A DNA stretch of 64,000 nucleotides from Mycoplasmopsis pullorum (lineage in GTDB: Bacteria; Bacillota_I; Bacilli_A; Mycoplasmatales; Metamycoplasmataceae). The stretch is taken from NCBI RefSeq assembly GCF_001900245.1, contig NZ_CP017813.1, positions 930,001 through 994,000 of the forward strand, in the 5' to 3' direction. The translations under genes were made by a program, and so were the position numbers. The first letter of the stretch is position 1, and the number at the start of each line of letters is the position of its first letter. Of the stretch, positions 22,211-32,570 are shown piece after piece. The notes below the pieces were generated by a model. It was given only the letters and a program-made list of their open reading frames with translations, searched no databases and had not been told where the DNA came from.

Positions 22211-22271
22211 GTTAAACCTCCCTTTTTCATACATTTTTATATATTTTTAAAAATATAGAAAAATCGTGTTT

Positions 22272-22277
22272 ATTATA
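22272..22277 (-). promoter_or_regulatory. -10 box of rpsT
   Basis: TATAAT on the minus strand between the divergent rpsT and TM2 genes. Confidence 0.55.
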
Positions 22278-22337
22278 TCAAAAAGACAAAAGAAATGATA
22301 AAATTAATTCATATATTAGATGTGAAAAGGAGTCAAA

Positions 22338-22556
22338 ATGACTGTATCAAACAAAAGTCGTGTTGTTCTTGTTATATTGAGTTTCTTCTTAGGAGCATTA
22401 GCGATTGATCGATTTTATGCTGGTAGAATTGGATTAGGTATTGCTAAATTATTATTAGGTGTATTTACTTTATATATTTGAAATTTTGTTGATTTTATTT
22501 TAGCAGTTGCTGGAAGACAAAAAGATAATTTTGGATTATATATTCAAAACTGATAA
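22338..22556 (+). CDS. TM2-domain membrane protein
   Basis: 72 residues, hidden from standard-code searches by two TGA(Trp) codons. Two TM helices (about 9-28 and 36-58) flank the polar turn typical of the TM2 family: FFLGALAIDRFYAGRIGLGIAKL, described here as F-x-LG-x-LG-x-HRFY-x-G with Asp in place of His. The C-terminal half is IWNFVDFILAVAG. Function of TM2 proteins in bacteria is unclear. It is divergent from rpsT, with AAAGGAG before the ATG and its own terminator. Confidence 0.85.
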
Positions 22557-22596
22557 ACATAAGATACGAAATATTCTAGAGAAATTAAAATTCAAA

Positions 22597-22625
22597 CTCT
22601 ATTGCACTGCGATAGAGATTTTTTA
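22597..22625 (+). terminator. Terminator of the TM2 gene
   Basis: CTCTAT/ATAGAG stem with loop TGCACTGCG, followed by ATTTTTT. Confidence 0.7.
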
Positions 22626-22650
22626 TTAACTAAATTCAATTCAAAAAGTG

Positions 22651-22680
22651 AAAAAAATCTCCATTTATTTAACGGAGATT
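22651..22680 (-). terminator. Terminator of the unknown gene at 22713-23372
   Basis: AATCTCC/GGAGATT stem followed by seven T on the minus strand. Confidence 0.75.
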
Positions 22681-22712
22681 ACTTTAGCATCACAAAAGTG
22701 AAAGTTTGTAGT

Positions 22713-23372
22713 TTATTTACGCTTAGTTACAATTACAAGCGAACCATCTTGTAAGTCACATTCAACTGGATTGGCTAAATTCAAACTATATAAAATATTT
22801 CTAAAATCAAAAATTTGTTCTAAGGAGATTTCTTCAAATTTTTGTTCAGGAATTAAGACGTAATTATTTCCTAAATGACAAATTTTAGTTTTTTTAATAA
22901 ATTCGACTGGATAATAATCTTTAAGTCATTGCAATAATAAAATATCACTATGATCTAAATCTTTTTCATTAATATGAATTTTAAGATTTTCATCGATGTA
23001 TCTTTTACGAATTATGTTGAAATTATAAATAAAGTTTTGAATTTCTTTTCTGGTCAAAACAGTTGCAAGAAAAGCACACAAAATAGCTCTATTTTTATTT
23101 ATCGCATAACTTGTGTTTTTAAATTCTTCAGATTGAAGAAGTTTAATTAATTGTGTTTTTTCTTTTTTTAAATCATGTAATACATTCATAAAAATTGGAT
23201 ATCTTTTATAAAGTACTAAGTATTTAAAATCACAAACATCGTATTCTATTTTTGAGTATAATTCATATAAAAATAGAAAAAAATTAAACTTAATCGTGTT
23301 ATCAAACAACTTTGGTTTATTCGTGTAAATTCATTTTGCTAAGTGTAATTTTCTAATATTTAAGCACAACAT
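22713..23372 (-). CDS. Conserved-looking protein of unknown function, 219 residues
   Basis: A soluble, mostly helical, Lys/Ile/Leu-rich protein. The start at 23372 is behind AAGAAGG and includes MLCLNIRKLHLAKWIYTNKP; a shorter ATG would lose this. The first 60 residues (KLHLAKWIYTNKPKLFDNTI) weakly recall the Panacea/SocA antitoxin domain, but I do not trust this enough to name it. It has its own terminator and no operon partner. Two Trp codons are TGA. Confidence 0.65.
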
Positions 23373-23616
23373 TTGACCTTCTTTTTTATCTACTCATTTT
23401 AATTATAGTTTTATATATGCATAAAATGCAAAAAGTGCAAATTAATTGATGAATTTTTGCATTTTATGACATGTTTTTTCATAAAAAAGTCGATTTTGCC
23501 TAAAAATTATGAAAATTAATTTATTTTCGTTTTTGTTTCTTGAAATTATATTTAATTTAAAATTAAAGATTTGTTGATTTTATGCTTTTGAAGAATATGA
23601 TAAAATAATATTACAA

Positions 23617-23700
23617 GCCCAAGTGGTGGAATGGTAGACGCTGCGGACTCAAAATCCGCTGGAGCAATCCGTGCAGGTTCAAGTCCTGTCTTGGGCACCA
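23617..23700 (+). tRNA. trnL: tRNA-Leu (anticodon CAA)
   Basis: 84 bases including an encoded CCA. The acceptor stem GCCCAAG/CTTGGGC is perfect. The anticodon stem GCGGA/TCCGC encloses loop CTCAAAA, giving anticodon CAA (reads UUG). The long variable arm GGAGCAATCC marks a class II tRNA such as Leu. T arm: CAGG-TTCAAGT-CCTG. A terminator hairpin with a long T run follows. Confidence 0.96.
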
Positions 23701-23709
23701 GAAAAATTG

Positions 23710-23743
23710 CGACATTGAGTGTCGTTTTTTTTTTTTTTTTTTT
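23710..23743 (+). terminator. tRNA-Leu terminator with a 19-T tract
   Basis: The stem CGACA/TGTCG with loop TTGAG is followed by 19 T (23725-23743). The matching tract in the other arm has 17. This is one of only two non-IS differences between the arms. Confidence 0.85.
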
Positions 23744-23825
23744 GCCTTAGTCAAAATGATTTTCCTTTTAAAAAAAATTTAAAGTATTAAAATTTAATTA
23801 ATATGAATTAGAAGAAAGGAAAAAT

Positions 23826-25235
<1,410 letters not shown>

Positions 25236-25243
25236 TACTGAGG

Positions 25244-25275
25244 ATATATGTATTTTTTAATACATATATTTTTTA
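25244..25275 (+). terminator. Terminator of pepA
   Basis: ATATATGTATT/AATACATATAT stem followed by TTTTTT. Confidence 0.8.
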
Positions 25276-25359
25276 TTCTCTTTTTGTGTATCATTGCTAA
25301 ATTGCAACCGCGACTACTCACAAGTAAAATTTAAGCTAGCGGTTTTGCAAAAAAGAGAA
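25276..25359. other. Imperfect long stem-loop upstream of the MATE gene
   Basis: TTCTCTTTTTG (25276-25286) can pair with CAAAAAAGAGAA (25348-25359), and TTGCAACCGC (25302-25311) with GCGGTTTTGCAA (25339-25350). The two pairings compete in part. A TATAAA box lies downstream, so the element is probably outside the mRNA. I see no known riboswitch consensus. Confidence 0.3.
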
Positions 25360-25435
25360 ATATTATAAAATTTAAAGTATATATTTTGAATAAGAGATAA
25401 GAAATTTAATTAATGTTAGTTTGAAAGGAATATTA

Positions 25436-26974
25436 ATGTTTATGATTCAAAAATGGTTCAAAACTTTTTTTAGTGTTCATTTTCCAGATTCAAAACGACA
25501 GTGATGAGAATACTTCATTCACGCTTTTCCGGTTGTTTTATCAGGATTGTGTTTTGCCTTTAATAACTTTGTCGACAACTTCATGGTCTTAACGGTTAAT
25601 GGTGGTACTTCAGCACTAAGCTTTGCCAACTTCTATACTTCAATCATTTTAGCGATTTTTACCGGAATTGGATTTATCGGTGCTACTTTGGTTGGACAAT
25701 ATTTAGGAGCTGGTAATATTAAGAAAACCCGCGAAGTTATCAGCTTAAGAATTATTCTCAGTGCAATCGTGGTTATTGTCATTTTAGTTTTTGCTTACGC
25801 AACTCCACAAGCTATGATTGAATTAGTTGCTGGTCCGCGTAATAATGAATCCGGTCAAAGTTACGATGAAATTGTACGATTGGCACAGGATTATCTAAAA
25901 TATATTGCAATTGCTTGAATTTTATTAATCTGAACCTTTACATCTGGAAATTTATTACGTGAAATAGGTCTTGGAAAATATTCAATGTACTCGACCATCA
26001 CAACTTTATGTGTTAATATTACATTCAACTCGATTTTTATGTATGCCCTAAACATGGGGGTTATTGGTGCTGCTTTAGCTAGTGTCATCGCTCGTGTTTC
26101 GGCTCTGGTTATGAATTTCTTATTCTTATATATCAAACGTAGAGAATTAAATGTCTTTCCATGACAACTCTTTCATGTTTCACCAATTATTTTTATTCAA
26201 TTCGTTAAACGTTTTCCGTCAATTCTATTATCTTCAAGTGCTGTTGCATTTAACACCGTAAGACAAATTTTCTACAATAGTGCTCATACTGATAATGCAT
26301 ATAACATTATGAACGTGGCGGTTTTATCAATTACAGCTACTTTTACTGGTATCTTTACTGCAACATTCGCTTCCTTTAGTGCCAATATCACTAAATATGT
26401 TGGTATGCATCTAGGTCGTAGTGAATTTGATATTGCTGTTAAAAATGGAAATCAACTCAAAGGATTCCACTTTATGATGCAAGTGTGCATGTCACTCTTT
26501 TTCTCAATCTTTCTTTTTATTCTTCCACACATTGGACTCTTTTCAAACTCAGCAATTAAAAACTGAGCTCTTTCAAATCCAAACCAAACTCAAGAAACAT
26601 TAGAAGCGGTTAAAAAAGTTTATAATGAATATCTAATTGGTACATTGATTATCATGTTAGCTTTTAGTCCATTTTGAGCTTGATTTATCACCAGTGCAAG
26701 GTTAATTTCTGCTGGTGGTAGAAATAACGTTATCTCACTCTTAGAATTTATCACTGGCGCCTTACAACTTGCTTGATTAGCTCTTTTAACTTATGTTTTT
26801 GTTGCTCCTAATAAATGAGATTTAAACGTTGTTTGATTCTACTTAGTCTTTTTCTTATCAGATATTGTTAAACTTGCAATTTTTGAAATTGTCTACTACA
26901 ATATTCGTTGAGACCGTAATCTAACTCACGAAAAATTTAATTTTCACAAGAAAAAAGTAGCGAAATCCGAATAA
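25436..26974 (+). CDS. MATE-family multidrug/metabolite efflux protein
   Basis: 512 residues with about 12 TM segments in two halves. The first repeat has FNNFVDNFMV and GFIGATLVGQYLGAGNIKKTREV, matching the MATE pattern G-x3-A-x2-VGQ-x-GA. The second has FTATFASFSANITKYVGMHLG. MATE proteins export drugs or metabolites by Na+ or H+ antiport. The middle region has MYALNMGVIGAALASVIARV, the usual MATE segment. GAAAGGA lies before the ATG at 25436. Eleven or more Trp are TGA, which splits the frame under the standard code. It is monocistronic, with terminators on both sides. Confidence 0.92.
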
Positions 26975-26986
26975 AATTATTAATTT

Positions 26987-27025
26987 AAAACACACAAGTA
27001 CAACCGTTGCTTTGTGTGTTTTTTT
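26987..27025 (+). terminator. Terminator of the MATE gene
   Basis: AAAACACACAA/TTGTGTGTTTT stem with a T run. The rest of this 303-base gap holds the poly(A) tract and promoter of the next gene. Confidence 0.8.
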
Positions 27026-27175
27026 GTAATTTCCTTAAGGCATCAATCTTTTTTCACTGTAATTTAATTTTGATATTAATTCCTGAAAATATTTGAAAAA
27101 ATGTACTTTGAAATGAAAATGCGGTAATTTTTTTCATAAAAAAACGAAATTTCATATTTTTCTATGTATTTTTAC

Positions 27176-27193
27176 AAAAAAAAAAAAAAAAAA
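27176..27193. repeat. Poly(A)18 tract in a promoter
   Basis: 18 consecutive A end 11 bases upstream of a perfect TATAAT, in the place of the -35 region. The tract has the same length in the other arm. In Mycoplasma hyorhinis vlp promoters a poly(A) tract just upstream of the -10 box controls phase-variable expression by length. Confidence 0.9.
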
Positions 27194-27204
27194 GGAGCTA
27201 GTTG

Positions 27205-27210
27205 TATAAT
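27205..27210 (+). promoter_or_regulatory. -10 box of the surface coiled-coil protein gene
   Basis: TATAAT, 67 bases before the ATG, directly downstream of the poly(A) tract. No -35 box is recognisable. Confidence 0.6.
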
Positions 27211-27277
27211 GTGAATGAAATTGTATTTTACATATAAATTTCAAACTTATTTTTGATCAAAAAAGAGGAAATTATAC

Positions 27278-28453
27278 ATGAAAAGATTCAATAAGAAATT
27301 ATTAATTTTAGGACTAGGTTCAGTTGCTGCTCCTATTGCTATTTCACCAGTTATGTCAGCTGCAAATAATGATTCATCGGAACAAAAAGTTAATGAAGTA
27401 CTTCAGGCTGTTTATGGTACTCTTGTTGGGATGCCAAATAATAGCATTAGTCAAAAGTACAGTTTAGCAGGTATGTCTTTAGCTGGTACTCAATATTATA
27501 AAAATCTTTTTAATAATAAAGTAACAGAAATAAAAACTAAATATGGTGACGGAATTAACTTCGGTGAAAAATATCTTGAAGAATATTGAAATGAGTTTAA
27601 GGAAAAACATGATATGGCTATCAGTACAGAACAGACAGCTGAAAATGTTCAAGGTATAATTAATATTGTATCTCATGAAGTTCTACCAGCCGCTTATGAA
27701 ATGTTAAAACAATATGAAGCTTTAATGGCTATCGAAAGCTTATTAGATACTGATGAAAAAAATGTCGCTCTTTTAAAAGCTAATTCAGAAAGAATTAGTT
27801 CAAAATTTCCTTCATCTCCATCTACTTATCATTTATTAATAAAATACATCGAATTAATTAAATTAACAAGTAAAGTGAGTGTCGAAACAGCAGAAAAATT
27901 AGCTTCAGATGCATTAGAAGTGAAATTAAGTCAAGATAGACAAATTGAAGAATTAAAAGCTCTTTTAGAAAAAGCAAAAAGTGAAATTGAAAAACTAAAA
28001 GAAGCAGGTAAATTAAAAGACCAAGAACTTGCTAAAATTGCTGCTCAACTTGTTGCTCAAAGAGGTGAATATTCAAAACTTTTAGCTGAAAATCAAGCAC
28101 AGACAAATAAAATTATCGAATTACAAGCTTTAGCTGCTTTAGCAAATGATAATGATTCAAAATTAGTTGATTTCATTAAAGCTGTAAACAACATTTTTAA
28201 AGAATTAGACTTAAATTACAACATCGAATTAACAGCCACTGTTGATCAATACAACGACACAATTAAAAAAGCATTAAGCGATCTTCAAAACAAATTATTA
28301 GAAACACAAACTGACCTTAATAACCACAAAAATAGTGTAAAGACCAACAATAACTCAACTAGTTGAAAAACACCATTTATCATTTCTACTGTTATAGCTG
28401 TATTGCTATTAGCAGCAGTTATTGGTGTTTCTCTTAAAAAATCTAAAAAATAA
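27278..28453 (+). CDS. Putative phase-variable surface protein with coiled coil and C-terminal membrane anchor
   Basis: 391 residues. A signal peptide (MKRFNKKLLILGLGSVAAPI, cleavage near SAA) has no lipobox Cys. Residues about 205-290 are a strong heptad coiled coil (IEELKALLEKAKSEIEKLKE). Residues about 367-384 are a single TM helix followed by SLKKSKK, so the C-terminus is inside and the bulk outside. The Asn/Thr/Ser-rich stretch before the TM suits a surface stalk. AGAGGAA precedes the ATG. The promoter holds the 18-A tract. The family is not recognised. An adhesin or immune-evasion role is plausible but unproven. Confidence 0.8.
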
Positions 28454-28465
28454 TTTCTTTCAAAT

Positions 28466-28497
28466 AAAAAACACAGAATTAAGTTTCTGTGTTTTTT
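28466..28497 (+). terminator. Terminator of the surface protein gene
   Basis: AAAAAACACAGAA/TTCTGTGTTTTTT, a 13-bp stem with loop TTAAGT. Confidence 0.85.
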
Positions 28498-28513
28498 GTT
28501 GTTCCTAGTCTAA
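28497..28513. mobile_element. Possible relic of an IS end
   Basis: TGTTGTTCCTAGTCTAA resembles the loop-side IS end TTCGTTGTCCTAGTTTA with two substitutions and one extra T. It lies exactly at the edge of the foreign-looking block. Confidence 0.35.
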
Positions 28514-28554
28514 AATGGCTATAAATTCAATTCGTTGTTTCTTTGATCAATTAT

Positions 28555-28940
28555 CTACAATGAATTTTGGTCTAACACTTTTAAAATGTTTTGAGAAATT
28601 GCATGAATTACTGGTACAGCAACAGAGTTACCAAATTGCTTATATGCTTGCGTGTCGCTCACAGGAATGATAAATTCGCTTGGAAACCCCTGTAAACGAC
28701 TAGCTTCACGCGGTGTTAATTTACGAGGATTTTTACCAATTTGTTAAATCAAGATTTCACTTTCATCCTTATAATAACGAGCTGAAATAGTATTAGCGTA
28801 TTCACTTTCTTCATTAAATAAAGAATAACCAAATCCATTTCCGTTCTTAAGGTGTTGTTGTTTACGACTTTGATGACCTTCTCGTAAAGCATCAGAAATG
28901 GTATATTTATCATTAACCGACTTTTCTAATATAATGACTT
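28555..28940 (-). pseudogene. C5-cytosine DNA methyltransferase, C-terminal relic
   Basis: The sequence encodes the end of a C5-MTase: YTISDALREGHQ and NTISARYYKDESEILI from the target-recognition side, then motif IX ([17 protein letters not shown]) and motif X ([14 protein letters not shown]). The catalytic PC motif and SAM-binding motifs are missing. An in-frame TAA follows SEILI, where the family normally has an acidic residue, so GAA to TAA is the likely change. The 5' side is cut off by a head-to-head junction with the topB relic near 28940. It cannot be functional. Confidence 0.85.
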
Positions 28941-29537
28941 GGTTGCTGCTAAGCTTCACGCAAGTATGGGCTATCCGCTTGTAGAGCAAACCACAAAGGT
29001 GATGGTGATATTTGAGGATTTTGAGTTTACCAATAGTAGCAAAGTCATTGTGGGAGAAGGTTTTACAAAGTACATGAAGCAGTATGCAAAGAAAAAAGAA
29101 GAAGTCATACTACCAAAGATTGAAGCTAACGAAAACTATGAAATTCAAGCAAGGGAAATCAAAGAAAAGTTCACAAATCCTTCAAAGCACTACACCGAGG
29201 ATACACTTCTAAAGGCGATGGAGCTTGTGGGAACGGAAGATTTGGAAAAAGGGATTGAAGTGGAGAGAAAAGGAATAGGGACACCTGCCACAAGAGCCGG
29301 CATTCTGGAGAGTTTAATCTCTAAAGGATTTGTGGAACGTGATAAAAAGAACCTTCTTGCGACACACAAGGGAGTGGCACTGGTTACCATTGTTTCTGAA
29401 GCTTTTAAATCAGCAAAGACCACAGCGGAGCGGGAAACAAAGCTGAGTAAAGTTACTGCTGGGCGTTGGATAAGGCGGTCTTTTTGAAAGAGATTGAAGG
29501 TGGTATTCTTGAGGAAATCAGTCATTATCAAAAGTAG
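28939..29537 (+). pseudogene. topB: DNA topoisomerase III (TopB), C-terminal relic, frameshifted
   Basis: About 200 codons of the C-terminal half of a TopB of the kind carried by Firmicutes conjugative elements: EGFTKYMKQYAKKKEE, then GIGTPATRAGILESLISKGFVERDKK, the typical type IA end region. The catalytic Tyr domain is absent. Near 29460 the frame shifts; the other frame continues ALDKAVFLKEIEGGILEEI to TAG at 29535. Base composition is richer in GC than the neighbours and no TGA(Trp) is needed. It is a transferred, decayed fragment joined head-to-head to the C5-MTase relic. Confidence 0.82.
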
Positions 29538-29575
29538 CGGTTGTGAAAATAATAGTAATAGGCACAAAGAAATGT

Positions 29576-29581
29576 TATAAT
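29576..29581 (+). promoter_or_regulatory. -10 box of the AlbA_2-type gene
   Basis: TATAAT, with a possible -35 TTGTGA 19 bases upstream. It is followed by AGGTGAGGTGA, a ribosome binding site of Firmicutes style before the ATG at 29614. Confidence 0.5.
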
Positions 29582-29613
29582 TAAACAAAAATACAAAGGT
29601 GAGGTGAGCTATA

Positions 29614-31197
29614 ATGCAGCGTTCTGATATACAGAGAATGGCTCATGATATTTTAGAAAAACAGGTGCTTGAAAATAGCTATATCGAGTATAAGAAATCA
29701 GCTCAATTTAAAGATAAAATCTTAAAGACAGCATGTGCTTTTGCAAACAATTACATGAATAATGAGATTGGACTGATTTTTATTGGTGTAGAGGAAGTGG
29801 ATGATAAAGAAACAAAAGAAAAGGCCATCCCAAAGCGTCCAATCTCCGGCATTAAAGAAGCAATGATTGAGAGTATTGAAAATCGGCTTAAATCATTACT
29901 TTCCTACATCACACCTAAAATTAGCTATCAGCTTATTCAAGATAAGATTGATGATGAATACTATATTGTCATTGCTGTTGAGCCAAGCGTAAAAGGGCCA
30001 TGTCAAACGACCGAGAAAGCTGAAAAGGATAAGGAGATCGGACTTAAATCTGGAAGATATATTCGAGTTTCAAGAGATTCAAAGCTACCCAATACTACAG
30101 AAGAATTTGAGCTACTAAAGAAATTTGCAAATTTTAATTTCAGTTCAAGTTTAAATAAAACAGCTACGCTTGATGATTTGAGCTATGAATATATGAAAGA
30201 ATATCTTACTTTGACAGGAGCCAAAGAGGATCTTAGAAGTCTTTCTAAAATAGAAATGGCAAAGGCATTAGGATTAATTGATGAAAGTGAATATGGTGGA
30301 TTTAGAGCAAAAAACTTTGCTGTTTTGATGTTTTGCGAAAAACCAAATCGCTTTATTCCTAATGCACAAGTAGAAATCATTCGTGAAATTGATGGAACAG
30401 ATAAGATGGAGAGAACAACATTCGATGCTCCAGTATGGTTACAAGCAAAGCAGGTTGTTCGCTACTTTCAAGACAATATCATGCGTTCTTATACTTTACG
30501 TTATCCAGATCACATGGAACACAAGATTATTTATAACTATCCTGTTTCAGCGTTTGAAGAATTAGCAACAAATGCAATTTTACACAAAGAGTACGATGAG
30601 GATGAATATGTTGGAATCTATGTTTATAAAGATAGAATCTCTTTTGTAAATCCGAATCGTCCACTTCCTCCGGTTACAATTGAAGCTTTGAATAAGGAGA
30701 GAAGTTTTGATAAAAGAGAGTACCTGAATAAAGAATTAAAAGATATGTTTTATGCTTTAGATTTGATTGAATCATATGGTTCTGGAATCAGAAGGACAAA
30801 AGAAGCTATGGAAGCTAATCTTTCCCCTGATATTGTCTTTTTACCAAATGACGATTTAGGAAATTATACAAATGCAATTATTTATATTCAGCCTGAATTC
30901 TTAAAGGATCATTTCTTGGCTAGTACTAACCTAGAAACTGGCCTAGAAATTGGAAAAGAAACTTCCATGAGTAAGCAAATTATTGACTTGATGAGTGCAA
31001 ATCCGCATATTACAATCAAGGAACTCGCAGAAAGGATTGGAGCTTCAATTAATGGTGTGAAGTACAATATTAATCTTCTAAAAGAGAATGGAAGAATCAC
31101 CAGAAAAGGCTCAACTAAGTCGGGTAAACTAGGACTCGAAATATGGACATTCCATGTTTCGAGTTTTTTTATAGAGTTAGTGAAATGAAACAATTAA
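29614..31197 (+). CDS. AlbA_2/HATPase-type putative transcriptional regulator, 3' end replaced by IS sequence
   Basis: 527 residues under table 4. Residues about 15-150 are an AlbA_2 (Schlafen-like) domain (YIEYKKSAQFKDKILKTACA, then RYIRVSRDSKLP). Residues about 315-400 are the HATPase_c_4 part of COG2865 regulators (FEELATNAILHKEY, then ESYGSGIRRTKEAM). A winged helix follows at about 455-505 (PHITIKELAERIGASINGVKYNI). From 31125 the frame runs into the IS, adding about 24 foreign residues. Trp is TGG and there is no internal TGA before the IS, unlike resident genes. It looks acquired from Firmicutes with the topB relic. Such genes ride on conjugative elements. Confidence 0.83.
31134..31170 (+). 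terminator. Terminator just inside the outer IS end
   Basis: A 14-bp stem (ACTCGAAATATGGA with one G-U pair) and loop CAT, followed by seven T. It would stop transcripts entering the IS from the disrupted host gene. Confidence 0.75.
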
Positions 31198-31505
31198 AAG
31201 AAATACAATGATTAGAATTATTTGAAAAATATCACGATTACAAGAACGGAGTTTTAGGCAAAAATGAATTCGAATCTTTTTATCGCTCAATTAGAGGTGT
31301 GAGCTATTTTGATAATAAGTCACGATACACAAGAAAATATTTCGTATCAAAATATAATAGATATAATTTAGGAATGATTGATTTAAACTCACAAACAGGT
31401 AAAGCTACTAAAAAAGGAAAAGGTACAGGTCGACCAAAAAAGAGAAAAATAACACCAGTAGAAATTGCTAGAAAAGAATGAAAAAAATGCCAAAAGAGCA
31501 ATTAA
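31185..31505 (+). CDS. IS3-family OrfA
   Basis: 106 residues, basic. It holds the N-terminal helix-turn-helix of the transposase (YHDYKNGVLGKNEFESFYRS) and a basic GRPKKRKI tail. Two Trp codons are TGA. A slippery A-AAA-AAA sits at 31481-31487, just before its TAA. Shifting -1 there joins it to OrfB to make the full transposase. Confidence 0.85.
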
Positions 31506-32416
31506 TTGAAATTTTGGAAATCTTTAAAGATTCTTTTGATAAAAATAATATTGAAGTTGGCATATCTAAAATCGAGAAATCATCAATTTCATCAAGACGT
31601 TTAAGCGTTACCTTTAATAAATCTAAATCAACTATTCATAACATTAAAAATGGTCAAGAGAAAACTAATAAATTAGTAATAAATAAGAATAAACATGACG
31701 ATCTAATAATCGAAGCATTTAAAAAGAATAAATGCTTGTTTGGAAGAGTAAGGTTAGCAAATTATATTAGAGAAAAATATCAAATTTATCTTAATTATAG
31801 GACTTTAGGAAGAATTATGAATAGATTAGGATTGTTCTGTGTAATCCGTAGAAAAAGAAAACAAAGAGAACAAAAAGATACAAGTGTTAAATTCTTAGAT
31901 CTTGTTCAGCGTGACTACAATGGTGAAAATAATCAAATAATAGCAACAGACGTTACCTACATTCCTGCACCTAGAGATTGTGAAAACAATTTTGTATTTT
32001 TATCTATTGCAATCGACCATAGAAGTAAATATATTGTAAATTACAACATTTCAAAAACAAATGATTTGGAACTTGTTATGAAACATATGTCTAAAATCAA
32101 ATTTAACAAAAAATGAATAGCACATTCTGACCATGGATTTCAATATTCATCAAAAAAATATTTAGAATCAATTCAAAACAATAATGGTGTAGTTTCTATG
32201 GCGAGAATTGGAAATTCATTAGATAACCGAGAAGTTGAATATTTTTTCTCAATTTTAAAATCTGAGTGTTTAAAATTAATCGACGTGACAAAGATAAATT
32301 TTTCCGAATTAAAATCAATTATCGACAATTTTATACTTTGATACAACAATGAGAGAATTCAATCTTCATTGAAATGAAAAACACCTCAAGATTTTTGAGG
32401 TGTTTGCGGACAATAA
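31478..32416 (+). CDS. IS3-family OrfB, DDE transposase catalytic part
   Basis: 312 residues in the -1 frame relative to OrfA, overlapping it by 28 bases. After an HTH_21-like region (GRVRLANYIREKYQIYLNYR) comes the rve integrase core with the DDE triad: Asp in ATDVTYIPA, Asp in AHSDHGFQYSS and Glu in DNREVEYFFSILKSE. It cuts and joins the IS ends. Four TGA codons are Trp, which shortens it under the standard code. This copy is intact; the other is not. Confidence 0.92.
32379..32405 (+). terminator. Hairpin at the loop-side end of the IS
   Basis: AAACACCTCAA/TTGAGGTGTTT is an 11-bp perfect stem overlapping the end of orfB. In the right copy one base change weakens it. Confidence 0.55.
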
Positions 32417-32570
32417 ATAAGCTTTTGTCCATTTTCGTTGTCCTAGTTTATTTTACTTCGAGTTTATTTTTTAATTATTAAAAATGTTTTAATTATTTTT
32501 ATAAAAATAAAGTATTTTTAATATTAAAATATAAATTAAATGATAAAACAAAATATAAAGGATTTACAAG

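Larger units (their letters stand above)
31125..32450 (+). mobile_element. IS3-family insertion sequence, intact copy
   Basis: 1326 bp with imperfect terminal inverted repeats TAAACTAGGAC...GTCCTAGTTTA. It holds overlapping orfA and orfB with a -1 slippery site, a DDE transposase, and inward-protecting hairpins near both ends. No matching target duplication is present: GGG lies outside and TTT inside. It interrupts the AlbA_2-type gene. The organisation is that of the IS150/IS1138 group. Confidence 0.92.

Noticed and set aside
21939..22250. 103-codon ORF opposite rpsT, and its mirror at 44794-45105
   Set aside because: Shadow of the conserved S20 gene; no ribosome site or recognisable product.
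22713..23372. Panacea/SocA-type antitoxin
   Set aside because: Only a short, weak resemblance at the N-terminus and no toxin partner beside it.
28939..31197. Tn916-type tetracycline-resistance element
   Set aside because: topB and AlbA_2-type genes can ride on such elements, but no tet(M), integrase, excisionase or relaxase is visible in the window.
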